The translations under genes and the position numbers were made by a program. Below are positions 27,938 through 36,870 of a DNA stretch of 64,000 nt, piece by piece. Position 1 is the stretch's first letter, and each line of letters begins with the position of its first letter. The notes below the pieces were generated by a model, which searched no databases, was not told the DNA's origin, and worked only from the letters and a program-made list of their open reading frames with translations. The stretch is taken from NCBI GenBank assembly GCA_030429235.1, contig JAUIDB010000014.1:62001-126000 (forward strand), read 5' to 3'. Source of the stretch: Thermoanaerobaculia bacterium. GTDB lineage: Bacteria > Acidobacteriota > Thermoanaerobaculia > Multivoradales > JAIOJS01.

Positions 27938-28388
27938 CCACCCGACCCTAGCCTTCGAGGTCAACGGCGAGGCGCGAGAGTGCAACGCATCCCCCGAGAT
28001 GCGGCTACTCGACTGCTTGCGCTACGACTTCGGACTGACCGGCAGCAAGGAGGGGTGTGGCGAGGGCGAGTGTGGAGCCTGCACGGTCTTGCTCGATGGC
28101 CAGCCAGTGCTCTCTTGCCTGGTCCCAGTCGGTCAGTGTGCCGGCCGACGTGTGGAGACCGTGGAGGCGATCGCCGAGAAAGATCCGGAACTCGTCGAAC
28201 GAATGACCGAGACGGGGGGCATCCAGTGTGGAGCCTGTACCCCGGGGATCGTCGTCACGCTCTACTCCCTGCGGCAAGCCAATCCAGAGGCCAGCCGGGA
28301 GGAGATCCGAAGGGCTCTGGCCGGCAATCTCTGCCGTTGCACGGGCTACGAAGGGATCTTCCGGGCACTAGAGGACGGGCATGGCTGA
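27930..28388 (+). CDS. xanthine dehydrogenase, 2Fe-2S subunit
   Basis: This 152-residue ferredoxin-like subunit passes electrons from the molybdenum centre to FAD. The first cluster is bound by CGEGECGAC plus a later cysteine (SCL), and the second by QCGACTPG and CRCTGY, the standard CxxC/CxC arrangement of the family. It starts inside the end of the large-subunit gene (8-nt overlap), and its own end overlaps the FAD-subunit gene by 8 nt, so the three subunits are coupled. The order L-S-M differs from the common M-S-L. Confidence 0.92.
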   Translation: MTDHPTLAFEVNGEARECNASPEMRLLDCLRYDFGLTGSKEGCGEGECGACTVLLDGQPVLSCLVPVGQCAGRRVETVEAIAEKDPELVERMTETGGIQCGACTPGIVVTLYSLRQANPEASREEIRRALAGNLCRCTGYEGIFRALEDGHG

Positions 28389-29235
28389 GCGCTGTGGCTC
28401 CTTGCTCGAAGCCTGTCGTCGACTAGCGACGGAGCCGGGGCTGCGACCGATCCTGGGGGGCACTGACCTGATGGTCGCCAGCCCCCACGAGCGGGCGCGC
28501 CAGGGGCGCTGGCTCGACCTTTCCTGCTTCGATGAAATGCGAGGTATCGCCGAGCGGGGGGGATCGGTCTGGATCGGGGCCGCGACGACCTTCACCGCTT
28601 TGCAGGCCGATGCGTCGATTCGGCGCCACTTCCCAGCACTGGTGGCGGCCGCCTCCGAGGTCGGGGGATGGCAGATCCAGAATCGAGCCACGCTCGGCGG
28701 CAACGTAGCCAACGCCAGTCCCGCCGGCGACTCCCTGCCGGTGCTGGCGGTCCTGGAGGCCGTCGTCGTGTTGGGCTCGGCCGCCGGCGATCGGCTGGTC
28801 GAGCGACGCGTACCCTACGCAGGGTTTCACGTCGGGTACCGCGCTACCGCTCTCGCTCCGGGCGAGGTGATCCTGGGCTTCGAACTGCCGCTGCCCGGGC
28901 CCGGTCTCGAGCAGCGCTTCCAGAAGGTTGGGACCCGGCAGGCCCAGGCGATCAGCAAGGTGGTGGTCGCCCTGGCGGGCCGTTGCGCCGGCGGTCGCGT
29001 GCAGACGTTGCGGCTGGCGGCTGGAAGTGTGGCGGCCACTCCGGTACGGCTTCGTCAGGCGGAGTCCGCGGCGGTTGGCCTCGAACTCGCCGCGGCCGCC
29101 GAAGCGGCCGGCTCGGCCGCCCGCCAGGAAACCACGCCGATCGACGACGTGCGCTCGACGGCTGCGTACCGCTCGGCGGTCCTGGGGCGGGTCGTGCGGC
29201 GACTGGTGCTGTCTCTCACCCCAGATTCCGAGTAG
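28381..29235 (+). CDS. xanthine dehydrogenase, FAD-binding subunit
   Basis: This 284-residue protein matches the CoxM/XdhB FAD-binding subunit. It has the FAD loop LRPILGGTDLM near the start, the segment IQNRATLGGNVANASPAGDSLP which is the strongest family marker, and a C-terminal CO-dehydrogenase flavoprotein-type domain (KVGTRQAQAISKVVVAL). It takes electrons from the Fe-S subunit and hands them to NAD or another acceptor. The following gene begins 9 nt after its stop with its own GGAG. Confidence 0.9.
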   Translation: MAERCGSLLEACRRLATEPGLRPILGGTDLMVASPHERARQGRWLDLSCFDEMRGIAERGGSVWIGAATTFTALQADASIRRHFPALVAAASEVGGWQIQNRATLGGNVANASPAGDSLPVLAVLEAVVVLGSAAGDRLVERRVPYAGFHVGYRATALAPGEVILGFELPLPGPGLEQRFQKVGTRQAQAISKVVVALAGRCAGGRVQTLRLAAGSVAATPVRLRQAESAAVGLELAAAAEAAGSAARQETTPIDDVRSTAAYRSAVLGRVVRRLVLSLTPDSE

Positions 29236-29244
29236 GAGAACCCG

Positions 29245-30576
29245 ATGGATGCTGCGACGCTGCAGGCACTACGTGACCGATTGAATCCCGTCCACGACCA
29301 GATTGCCCGCCGCTACCCTGGCGAGTCGGGTGAGCGGCAGCCGGTCCACACGGTCTACGGTGGGGCGCAGATTTTCACCGCCGACACCGCCGAAAAGCTG
29401 GGAGTGGTGGCGCGTCGGGCGCTCGCGACCTATGCGCCCGGTGTCGAGACCTTCGGGGAAGTCTTCGGTCTAACCGACCCCGACCTGGCGCAGAGGGTGT
29501 ACCAGCGCGTGACCGACAAGTTGGTCCGCGAGCCAGTAGAGGACTTCCGGATCGACTTCGAGGACGGTTACGGCAACCGCCCCGACGACGAAGAGGACCG
29601 GGATGCGCAGCGTGCCGCCCGCGAAGCGGCCGCTGGGCTGGAGGCGGGCAGTCTGCCGCCCTTTCTCGGAATCCGGATCAAACCGTTCAACCGGGAGTTG
29701 GTCGGACGGAGTCTGAGGACGCTCGATCTCTTCGTCACCGAGCTCGTCGCGGCCAGCGGTGGTAGGTTGCCGGCGGGGTTCGTGGTGACGCTGCCGAAGA
29801 TCCTGCGGTGCGAAGAGGTGGAGCTGCTCGCCGAGGCTCTCGAACGTCTGGAAGCAGAGCACGGACTCGAGCCGGGGCGCATTCAGATCGAGCTGATGGT
29901 GGAGACGCCGCAGTCGATCTTCGGAGCCGAAGGGACAGTCGTGCTGCCGCAACTGGTCGGTGCTGCCTCGGGACGGGTGCGAGGAGTGCACTTCGGGACC
30001 TACGACTACACCGCTTCCCTTGCGATTACCGCCGCCTACCAGGACATGGCCCATCCGGTGTGCGACTTTGCCAAGCACATCATGCAGGTCTCGATGAGTG
30101 GCACCGGGGTCTGGCTATCCGACGGCGCGACCAACGTACTTCCGGTCGCTCCCTATCGTGGGGAGTCCCTTTCGGCTCCCCAGTTCGAGGCCAACTGGAA
30201 CACGGTGCACGACGCCTGGCGACTGCATTCCTCCCACACGCGCAACAGTCTGGAGGGTGGGTTCTATCAGGGGTGGGACCTGCACCCGGCGCAACTCGTC
30301 AGCCGCTACGCTACCGTCTACGCGTTCTTCCTGGCCGGTGTCGATTCGGCGGGGGAGAGGCTGTCGAACTTCGTGGAGAAGGCGGCGCAGGCGACGTTGG
30401 TCGGCGACGTCTTCGACGACGCTGCGACCGGGCAGGGCTTGCTCAACTACTTCCTGCGCGCGGTGAACTGTGGGGCACTCAGTGTGGACGAGGCGACGGA
30501 ACGGTCGGGGCTGAGTCTCGAGGAACTGCGGTCACGGTCCTTCCTCCGCATTCTCGCCGGACGCCGCTCCGGCTAG
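29245..30576 (+). CDS. HpcH/HpaI aldolase / citrate-lyase superfamily protein (DUF6986-like)
   Basis: This 443-residue protein has TIM-barrel signatures of the HpcH/HpaI and citrate-lyase beta group: FRIDFEDGYGNRPDDEED, GIRIKPFN, a metal/CoA-site-like IELMVETPQSIFG and GVHFGTYDYTAS. It is longer than typical HpcH enzymes. Proteins of this shape (DUF6986) are known to sit beside urate-degradation genes, and here it follows the xanthine dehydrogenase subunits by 9 nt. The reaction is not established. Carbon-carbon bond formation or cleavage on a glyoxylate-like product of ureidoglycolate (a malate-synthase-like step) is an inference from family and context. Confidence 0.7.
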   Translation: MDAATLQALRDRLNPVHDQIARRYPGESGERQPVHTVYGGAQIFTADTAEKLGVVARRALATYAPGVETFGEVFGLTDPDLAQRVYQRVTDKLVREPVEDFRIDFEDGYGNRPDDEEDRDAQRAAREAAAGLEAGSLPPFLGIRIKPFNRELVGRSLRTLDLFVTELVAASGGRLPAGFVVTLPKILRCEEVELLAEALERLEAEHGLEPGRIQIELMVETPQSIFGAEGTVVLPQLVGAASGRVRGVHFGTYDYTASLAITAAYQDMAHPVCDFAKHIMQVSMSGTGVWLSDGATNVLPVAPYRGESLSAPQFEANWNTVHDAWRLHSSHTRNSLEGGFYQGWDLHPAQLVSRYATVYAFFLAGVDSAGERLSNFVEKAAQATLVGDVFDDAATGQGLLNYFLRAVNCGALSVDEATERSGLSLEELRSRSFLRILAGRRSG

Positions 30577-30651
30577 CTGGCCGGCCGCGAGGCTCGCGAT
30601 TCGGAGTGGGTCACCTCCGTTCGCGCTGCGTACTCATTAGTTGGGAGAACC

Positions 30652-30978
30652 CTAGCTTCCACGGTACGTGGTGTAGCCGAAGGGCTGGAGCAACAGGGGC
30701 ACGTGGTAGTGCTGCGCGGCATCGAGCACGTGGAAATGCAGCGTGGCCGAGGGAAAGAAGCCGGTCTCACCGAGGTAGTCCGCCAGGTCGAACGTCAGGC
30801 GGTAGTGGGCTGCGTGCAGATCGTCCGAAGACAAGAGATCCCCAATACGTCCGTCAGCGTCCGTGCGACCCTGGGCGACCTCTATCCAGTTTCCTTCGCG
30901 CCGCTCAGTGAGTCGGACCGCGATTCCCGCCGCCGGGAAGCCCTGAGCCGTGTCCAGGACGTGGGTGCTGATGCCCAT
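30652..30978 (-). CDS. uraH: 5-hydroxyisourate hydrolase (transthyretin-like)
   Basis: This 108-residue protein hydrolyses 5-hydroxyisourate, the uricase product, to OHCU. It carries the family marks: THVLDTAQGFPA at the start, a central GRTDADGRI, and the C-terminal YTTYRGS tetrapeptide block (consensus YRGS). The start is ATG 30978, preceded by GGAGGT. It is the last gene of the minus-strand allB-alc-uraD-uraH unit, convergent with the xanthine dehydrogenase unit. Length and tail are normal, so it should be active. Confidence 0.95.
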   Translation of the reverse strand: MGISTHVLDTAQGFPAAGIAVRLTERREGNWIEVAQGRTDADGRIGDLLSSDDLHAAHYRLTFDLADYLGETGFFPSATLHFHVLDAAQHYHVPLLLQPFGYTTYRGS

Positions 30979-30992
30979 GGCGTTACCTCCGG

Positions 30993-31514
30993 TTATCGAG
31001 CCTGGTCGAGGAGCTTCTCGAGCCGGCGCTGGGTGATCTTGGCCTGCTCGGCGGCGGCCACCTTGAGTTCGTCTTCTCGCGACGAGCCGAGCCGCCGCAG
31101 CGCGAGGTCGAGCAGTTCGTCGACTCCCTTGCCGGTGGCATCGACCAGGTAGACGAAGCCAAACCTCTCTTCGTAGGCCTGGTTGGCGGCAGCCAGCTGT
31201 TTCTGCGCAGTGGGAGAAGAATCTGCCAGCTGACCCTGCTCTTGCCGCGACCAGCGGGCCGAGGTTTCGTCGTCGAGTCCGCCTGCGGCGGCTGGTGATT
31301 CGCCGAGGCGGGGATGTGCCGCGAACGCTTCGAGCCAGTCCTCCTCCTTCAGCGACCACCAGGCACGCTCGGCCTCGGCGTACAACTCACGGCGATCGTC
31401 GAAGGGCCGGCCCGCGACCATGCGCTCGATCCAACTCCGACTGGCGTTGCAAGCGCGGAAAGCATGGGCCGCCTCGAAGATCGATGATTCGTTGATCTCG
31501 TCTACCGTCCACAT
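30993..31514 (-). CDS. uraD: OHCU decarboxylase
   Basis: This 173-residue all-helical protein decarboxylates OHCU to (S)-allantoin. The catalytic histidine lies in FAAHPRLGES, and the later segments YEERFGFVYLVDATGKGVDELL match the family. The start chosen is ATG 31514, which overlaps the allantoicase stop (ATGA); the longer frame upstream lies inside the allantoicase gene and is not conserved. uraH follows after 14 nt. Confidence 0.93.
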   Translation of the reverse strand: MWTVDEINESSIFEAAHAFRACNASRSWIERMVAGRPFDDRRELYAEAERAWWSLKEEDWLEAFAAHPRLGESPAAAGGLDDETSARWSRQEQGQLADSSPTAQKQLAAANQAYEERFGFVYLVDATGKGVDELLDLALRRLGSSREDELKVAAAEQAKITQRRLEKLLDQAR

Positions 31515-32506
31515 CACGTCGAGGCTTCCAAGGGCTGTCCCCAGAGGCGCAGTCGAGCCACACCGCCATCGGGGTGAATCTGCAGCCGGACGAAGGTCCA
31601 TGGCTGGTGACCCGAAGTCGGAATCAGGGCGTGGCGAGAGTCCGGCTGCAGCGGGGTCCGGGGGACCAGGGTCACCCAGTCGTCGTGACCCTCCCACTCG
31701 CTGGCGCTAGTGGCCTCCAGCACGCAGGCGCCCGGAGCGTTGCCGCGGAACCAACTGGTGTCGACTTCGACCCGCTCGATCGTGCCGGCGCGTCCGAGCC
31801 GAACCACGGCCCAGTCGTGCCCCGGTACCCGTCGTCGACGGGTCTCCCAGCCGTCGAACATACCCCGTGAGGGTCCCGGCAGCAGCAGGTTGTGGCGGTG
31901 TCCGAAGAAGTCATCGCTGACGCCGACGACCCGACCGCCTTGCTCCAGCGCCGCGAGATCCACCAGTGTTCCGGTGGTGGACGGTGGCTCGACCTCGCCG
32001 TAGACCCGCAGCCGAGCCACGCCGCCGTCGGGGTAGATCGAGAACCGAAGATGGGTGGCGTAGGGAACCTCACCGGGTACCGCCACCGGATTGTGCGCTC
32101 CCCCCTCCAGCGGGGAGCGCACGATCAACTCGTGCCAGGAGACGTCATCACCACTCCAGGACTGCCCCGGGTCCAGCCGGGTCGACTCGAGCCGAAACTC
32201 CGGTGGATAGTTGCCGACGAAGAAGCTGGTGTCGACCACGACGCCGCGCACTCGTCCGGGGAGTCCGAGGCGGACGATGCACCAGTCGTGCCCCGGTTCG
32301 CGTCGGCGCCGAGTCTCCCATCCATCCATCCACTTCCCACGTTCGGTATAGCGGTGCGGATCGAAGATCGGAGCGGCTTCGCGGACCAGGTTCTCCTTCT
32401 CGGCGAAAAACTCGTCGTTGGCCTCGAGCACGGCGCCGCCGAAGCGAGCCGAGGCCAGGTCCGGAAAGTGGGCGAAAGGATGGGTGGGTCGAACGGTCGT
32501 GGTCAT
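31514..32506 (-). CDS. alc: allantoicase
   Basis: Allantoicase (330 residues) converts allantoate to ureidoglycolate and urea. The protein is visibly a tandem duplication: the two halves each contain DGWETRRRR.PGHDW.VRLG (first at about residues 65-85, second at about 230-250), as expected for the two beta-sandwich repeats of the family. The start is ATG 32506, overlapping the allantoinase stop (ATGA); a TTG four codons earlier is less likely. No ureidoglycolate lyase or amidohydrolase is seen in this window, so the next step is unaccounted for. Confidence 0.93.
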   Translation of the reverse strand: MTTTVRPTHPFAHFPDLASARFGGAVLEANDEFFAEKENLVREAAPIFDPHRYTERGKWMDGWETRRRREPGHDWCIVRLGLPGRVRGVVVDTSFFVGNYPPEFRLESTRLDPGQSWSGDDVSWHELIVRSPLEGGAHNPVAVPGEVPYATHLRFSIYPDGGVARLRVYGEVEPPSTTGTLVDLAALEQGGRVVGVSDDFFGHRHNLLLPGPSRGMFDGWETRRRRVPGHDWAVVRLGRAGTIERVEVDTSWFRGNAPGACVLEATSASEWEGHDDWVTLVPRTPLQPDSRHALIPTSGHQPWTFVRLQIHPDGGVARLRLWGQPLEAST

Positions 32507-33858
32507 CGCTGGATCCAACGTCCCCGCGCTGCTTCTCCGATTCCGGTGCGGCGGTCGAATACCACCTCACCGCGGAGGAACGTTCGGTCGACGGTCCCGA
32601 ATAGGCGCCGACCGTGCCAGGGGGTGATGGCGTGTCGATGATAGAGCGTGCGAGCGTCGACTGTGAAGCTCTCCTCGGGTTGCCAGGCGACCAGATCCGC
32701 ATCGTGGCCGACGGCGAGTTGGCCCTTGCGGTCACTCAGGCCCGCGAGTCTGGCCGGGGCGCGGCTCAGCCAGACTGCGACATCCTGTACGGAAAACCCT
32801 CGCTGCCGCGCTTCGGTCCACACCGCTGGGAGCAGGAGCTGGAGGGATGCGATCCCGCCCCAGGCGGTCCGAAAGTCCCCCTGCTCGAGCTGCTTTCCTG
32901 CCGGTGGCGAGGGGGAGTGATCGCTGGCGATGAGATCGATCGTGCCGAGTCGCAGTCCGTCCCAGAGCGCTTCACGATGCGAGCGTCGTCGGATCGGAGG
33001 GGCGCACTTGAACAGTGTGCCCCCCTCGGGGATCCCCTCGGCGGTGAAGCTCAGATAGTGCGGACAGGTCTCGACCGTAACCGGTATCCCGCGCTGACGG
33101 GCCGCGGCCAAGGGCGCCAGCAGGCTCCCCGTCGCGAGGTGCACGATGTGGACCCGCAGAGAGTGGGTTTGTGCGAGGTCGAGGAGAAAACGTACCGCCT
33201 CCTCTTCGGCGCGTGGGGGGCGAGTGGCGAGGTACGTCCAATAGCTACGAGGGTCTTCGTCGGCGTCCATCGAACGCAGGTGGTGGGGATCCTCGGCGTG
33301 GACCAGCAGGGTGGCGCCAAGTCGAGCGAGGACGGGAGCGGCTCGCTCCAGGTCGGACCGCGTGCAGGCGGTGAACTCCGGTACCCCAGAGGGCGAGAGG
33401 AAGGCCTTGAAGCCGAGCACACCGTCCCGCCACAGAGGCTCGAGCTCCTCTAGGTTCTCGGGAACACAGCCACCCCAGGCTGCGACGTCGACTCGGCAGT
33501 TCCCGCTCGCCGCGTGGCGCTTGGCGGCGAGGGCGGCGCGGTCGATGGTGGTCGGGACAGAGTTGAGTGGCATGTCGACCAAGGTGGTGATGCCGCCGGC
33601 CGCCGCCGCCGAGGTACCGCGGGCGAAGCCCTCCCAATCGGTGCGACCGGGATCGTTGAGATGGACGTGGGTGTCGACGAGCCCGGCCATCAGGACGGAA
33701 TCGCCGAGATCGAGAAGATCGTCCTCCGAGTTCGGTGGCGCATCCTCCGTCGTCGGCTCGATCGCCGCGATGCAGCCGTGGTCGATGACGACGGTGGCGG
33801 GACCGAGGCGATCGGCCGTCAGGACCCGACGGCTCCAGAGTCGATGCGGTGAGGTCAC
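32503..33858 (-). CDS. allB: allantoinase
   Basis: This 451-residue amidohydrolase (E. coli AllB is about the same size) opens the allantoin ring to allantoate. The metal motif DTHVHLNDPGR, the carboxylated-lysine region (LGFKAFLSPSG), a HAEDPHHL histidine and the SDHSPSP aspartate/histidine are in the right order. Sequence alone could also fit dihydropyrimidinase relatives; the neighbours alc, uraD and uraH settle the call. It starts with GTG, placed six bases after a TAGACT box, and leads the minus-strand allB-alc-uraD-uraH transcript. Confidence 0.92.
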   Translation of the reverse strand: MTSPHRLWSRRVLTADRLGPATVVIDHGCIAAIEPTTEDAPPNSEDDLLDLGDSVLMAGLVDTHVHLNDPGRTDWEGFARGTSAAAAGGITTLVDMPLNSVPTTIDRAALAAKRHAASGNCRVDVAAWGGCVPENLEELEPLWRDGVLGFKAFLSPSGVPEFTACTRSDLERAAPVLARLGATLLVHAEDPHHLRSMDADEDPRSYWTYLATRPPRAEEEAVRFLLDLAQTHSLRVHIVHLATGSLLAPLAAARQRGIPVTVETCPHYLSFTAEGIPEGGTLFKCAPPIRRRSHREALWDGLRLGTIDLIASDHSPSPPAGKQLEQGDFRTAWGGIASLQLLLPAVWTEARQRGFSVQDVAVWLSRAPARLAGLSDRKGQLAVGHDADLVAWQPEESFTVDARTLYHRHAITPWHGRRLFGTVDRTFLRGEVVFDRRTGIGEAARGRWIQR

Positions 33859-33864
33859 GGATCG

Positions 33865-33870
33865 AGTCTA
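33865..33870 (-). promoter_or_regulatory. -10 box TAGACT, leaderless start of allB
   Basis: On the minus strand TAGACT, then CGATCC, then the GTG start of allB: exactly six bases, so the mRNA should begin at the start codon. Confidence 0.5.
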
Positions 33871-33940
33871 GCCGAGCCGTACCCGGGGCGACATCTCGAC
33901 GCCGCCTGGTTTGGATCTGACTCTCGCCAGTTGGGAGTTT

Positions 33941-35296
33941 CTACTCGTCGTCGCTGGATAGCTCGCTCGGCAGGACCAGCTGGAGCTGTTTGATGCGGTT
34001 GCCTTCGGCATCGGCGATGGTGAGCCGCAGTCGGCCGACGTCGACGGCATCTCCGACCTCGGGACTCCGTCCGAGTTCGGAGAGCACCACGCCGGCGATC
34101 GTGTCTTCGTCGCGGTCGCTGATCTCGATGTCGAGGGCGTCCTCGAGGTCTTCGATCAACATCCCGCCGTCGACTCGGTACTGCCGCGGAGCGAGTTGCT
34201 CCAGTTCGGGAAGTTCGGCGTCGAATTCGTCCTGGATCTCGCCGACGATCTCCTCCATGACGTTTTCGAGCGTCACGATGCCGCTGATGCCTCCGTACTC
34301 GTCGAGGACGGCCGCCAGGTGGACACGCTCGGTGCGCATCCGGCGGAGCAGACGGTCGAGGGGGAGGGTCTCGGGAACGAAGGTCAGGTCTCGAGCCACC
34401 TCCTCCAGAGATTCGGGCTCGACCCGGAGCCGGAAGAGGTCCTTGATGTGAACCAGGCCGACGGCGTCATCGAGGTTCTCTCGGCAGAGCGGGAATCGGG
34501 TGTGCTCCGAGGCTCGGGCGCGGGCCAGGTTCTCCTCGATCGAGTCCTTGGTCGACAGGAACACGACATCGGCCCGGGGCACCATGATCTGTCGGGCCAC
34601 GCGATGGGAGAGGTCGAAGATGTTGTCCAGCAGCTGGCGCTTCTGGGCCGAGAGGTCCTCGGTGGTAGAAGCGAGGAGCAGTCGCAACTCCTCCTCGCTA
34701 TGACCGAGTTCGTGCTCGGTCACCGGCTTGACTCCGAACAGGGAGAGGAAGCCGTTGGAGGCGTGGTTGAGGATCCAGATCGCGGGATAGGAGACCTTGA
34801 AGAACACCGCCATCGGGATTGCGATCCACAGGGACGTGGGAAGCGGGAAGCGAATGGCGAGCGTCTTCGGCGCCAACTCTCCGATCACGATGTGGAGAAT
34901 GGTGATGAGCGTGAAGGCGCAGGTGATCGCGACCGAGTGGAGGACCAACGGGGTGACGCCGGGCAGTTTTCCGATCAGAGGTTCGAGGAGCCAGACGAAG
35001 GCAGGCTCTCCGATCCAGCCCAGCCCTAGCGAGGCGAGGGTGATCCCGAGCTGCGAGGCCGACAGGTAGGCGTCGAGGTGCACGACCATGTGGTGCAGCA
35101 ATCGCCCGCGGCGGTGTCCGACCGCCGCCAGCGGTTCTACCTGGGTCGGACGTAGCTTGACCAGGGCGAACTCCGCGGCCACGAAGAAGCCGTTGAGTAG
35201 GACCAGGAAGAGACCGGCGGCGAGCCCGAGCCAGGGATTGATCTCCAGGCCGCCACCGCCACCGGAGGCGAGCAGGGCAAACGAGCCGAAGATCAC
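33941..35296 (-). CDS. CNNM/CorC (HlyC) family membrane protein
   Basis: This 451-residue protein has an N-terminal DUF21 (CNNM) membrane domain of about four spans, starting with a glycine-rich segment and LGLAAGLFLVLLNGFFVAAEFALVKLRP. A pair of CBS domains follows (about 205-335, with the VPRADVVFLS and LAAVLDEYGGISGIVTLENVMEEIVGEI segments), then a C-terminal CorC_HlyC domain (YRVDGGMLIEDLEDAL). The family is linked to magnesium/cobalt transport or efflux. The GTG at 35296 gives the full first span. A gap of about 140 nt separates it from the peptidase gene upstream. Confidence 0.9.
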   Translation of the reverse strand: MIFGSFALLASGGGGGLEINPWLGLAAGLFLVLLNGFFVAAEFALVKLRPTQVEPLAAVGHRRGRLLHHMVVHLDAYLSASQLGITLASLGLGWIGEPAFVWLLEPLIGKLPGVTPLVLHSVAITCAFTLITILHIVIGELAPKTLAIRFPLPTSLWIAIPMAVFFKVSYPAIWILNHASNGFLSLFGVKPVTEHELGHSEEELRLLLASTTEDLSAQKRQLLDNIFDLSHRVARQIMVPRADVVFLSTKDSIEENLARARASEHTRFPLCRENLDDAVGLVHIKDLFRLRVEPESLEEVARDLTFVPETLPLDRLLRRMRTERVHLAAVLDEYGGISGIVTLENVMEEIVGEIQDEFDAELPELEQLAPRQYRVDGGMLIEDLEDALDIEISDRDEDTIAGVVLSELGRSPEVGDAVDVGRLRLTIADAEGNRIKQLQLVLPSELSSDDE

Positions 35297-35440
35297 GGCT
35301 GGCGCCCCGATGCGGCGGCTCTGCTAGGGTGCGTAGAGGGAGGTTCGTCGCTCACGGCGGGGGCATCCTAGCACGCTAGAGGGCGAGGGATCCGTGGGCA
35401 GGATCGGCTCCCCGACCTCGGGCGTTCGGCCGCCTAGACC

Positions 35441-36799
35441 TCAGGGAATCAGGATCAGACTCTCTTGCCGCGGGCGAAAGAAGACCCATCCCTCCTCGGT
35501 CAGCCGGGCGGGGTCCTCCAGCATCATGTAGACCTCCTCGCCATCCCACTCGGGAACGGCGCTCTTGGTGTTGAGTTCGATGGCGATGTAGGCCCCCGGA
35601 CGCAGCTTCTTGCCCGCGCTCTCGGCGGCCTCGGCTCGTCGAGAGCTTCGGAAGTCGATCGACGCCCCCAGGGCATGTCCCTGGTTGCCGAGGGGATGGC
35701 TGTAGACCTGGGCCTGAATCCCAGCCGCCTCCATCTCTTGCATGACCTGGCGGTAGACGTCTCCGGCCAGCGCACCCGGCCGGGAGTGGCGGATCAGGGA
35801 GTCCTGGAGGGCGTTGCTACGGTCCAGAGCTGCTTCCAGGCCCGATGGGGCCGCATTCTCCCCCGCTCGCAACACGTAGGCCATTCGCTGGTAGTCGGTG
35901 GAGAGCCCGAGGTGCTCGAATCCGAAGTCGACATGCAGGAGATCGCCGCGTTGAATGATCCAGTCCTCGGGCGCGACGGCGAGGAATCCCCGCGACAGAT
36001 CGTGGACCTGACCGCGCCGCTGCAGGCGAAGATCGGGTTCGAACCAGGGTTGGACTCCCAACTCGTCGAGGCGATCGTAGAGCCAGTAGCGGACATCGCC
36101 GATCGTGGTCTCTCCGGGAGTGATGACCTCTCGCGAGAAGGCGCGGCGGACCAGCGCCTCGGTCCACCAGACCATGGCCTCGTAGTGGGAGGCCTCAGCC
36201 TCGAGCCTGGTGTCCAGGTATTCCTCGATGAGGTCGGCGGCCGAGACGAACCGAGCTTCGGCTTCAGCCCCGAGGATCTCCACGAGCTGGAGGTAGCTGG
36301 CGTGGGTCAGGCTACGCGTCACGCCGCGTCGTCCTTCGATCGAAAGGGCGATGGTACGCGGCTCGTGCTCCCGCCAGAGTTCAGGCAGGACCTCGGAAGC
36401 GGGGCGCGGATCGGCCGGGGCCTCGAAGAAGCGCCGAACCGACTCCGAGGCGTAGCCGGTGATCGCCACGCGCCGTAGACCTTCGTTACCGGTGTCGATG
36501 AAGAGGAAGAGATCTCGGTTTCCCGCATAGGGCCGAGCGGGCGCGACGTGGGAGACCAACGGATCGGGATGGAACTCCTCGCTGACGACGATCCACCAGT
36601 CGATCTCCCGTTGCCTCATCATGGGGAGTAGAAGCTCGTGGCGCTGGGCCAACCAGTCGTCTCGCACCGACATCTGTTCGGTGGCGGAGAGCAGCCGGGG
36701 AGGATTGGCCGAGGCGCAGAGGCTGGGACCGAGATGGATGGTGATCGCAAACCAGACGGCGAGAGGGAGCGGGACGCGGTGGCGAAAGGTCGGGACCAT
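35441..36799 (-). CDS. exported M24-family metallopeptidase (Xaa-Pro aminopeptidase-like)
   Basis: From ATG 36799 the protein has 452 residues with a signal sequence ([19 protein letters not shown]). The C-terminal pita-bread domain keeps the metal ligands of M24 peptidases: the two aspartates in [20 protein letters not shown], the histidine in [11 protein letters not shown] and glutamates in YIAIELNTK and DGEEVYMM. It probably trims peptides in the periplasm. A longer frame begins at 36919, but its first 40 residues precede the signal sequence and overlap the divergent gene, so the shorter start with GGAG upstream is preferred. Confidence 0.8.
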   Translation of the reverse strand: MVPTFRHRVPLPLAVWFAITIHLGPSLCASANPPRLLSATEQMSVRDDWLAQRHELLLPMMRQREIDWWIVVSEEFHPDPLVSHVAPARPYAGNRDLFLFIDTGNEGLRRVAITGYASESVRRFFEAPADPRPASEVLPELWREHEPRTIALSIEGRRGVTRSLTHASYLQLVEILGAEAEARFVSAADLIEEYLDTRLEAEASHYEAMVWWTEALVRRAFSREVITPGETTIGDVRYWLYDRLDELGVQPWFEPDLRLQRRGQVHDLSRGFLAVAPEDWIIQRGDLLHVDFGFEHLGLSTDYQRMAYVLRAGENAAPSGLEAALDRSNALQDSLIRHSRPGALAGDVYRQVMQEMEAAGIQAQVYSHPLGNQGHALGASIDFRSSRRAEAAESAGKKLRPGAYIAIELNTKSAVPEWDGEEVYMMLEDPARLTEEGWVFFRPRQESLILIP

Positions 36800-36836
36800 G
36801 GGCTGAGACTCCAAAGAAGAGATGGCAGACCACGCG

Positions 36837-36842
36837 AGTCTA
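36837..36842 (-). promoter_or_regulatory. -10 box TAGACT for the M24 peptidase gene
   Basis: On the minus strand TAGACT would start transcription about 30 nt before the peptidase ATG, leaving room for the GGAG Shine-Dalgarno. It faces the plus-strand TATACT at 36859-36864, so the two divergent promoters overlap. Confidence 0.4.
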
Positions 36843-36858
36843 CCGCCACGACCCGACC

Positions 36859-36864
36859 TATACT
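36859..36864 (+). promoter_or_regulatory. -10 box TATACT, leaderless start of GT-C-like gene
   Basis: TATACT, six bases (CTGGGC), then TTG 36871. The spacing places transcription start on the TTG; no Shine-Dalgarno exists. Confidence 0.55.
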
Positions 36865-36870
36865 CTGGGC

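Noticed and set aside
30577-30651. CGCGA-GGC-TCGCG hairpin in the gap between the convergent HpcH-like and uraH genes as a terminator
   Set aside because: Only 5 bp with no T-tract on either strand; too weak to report as a terminator.
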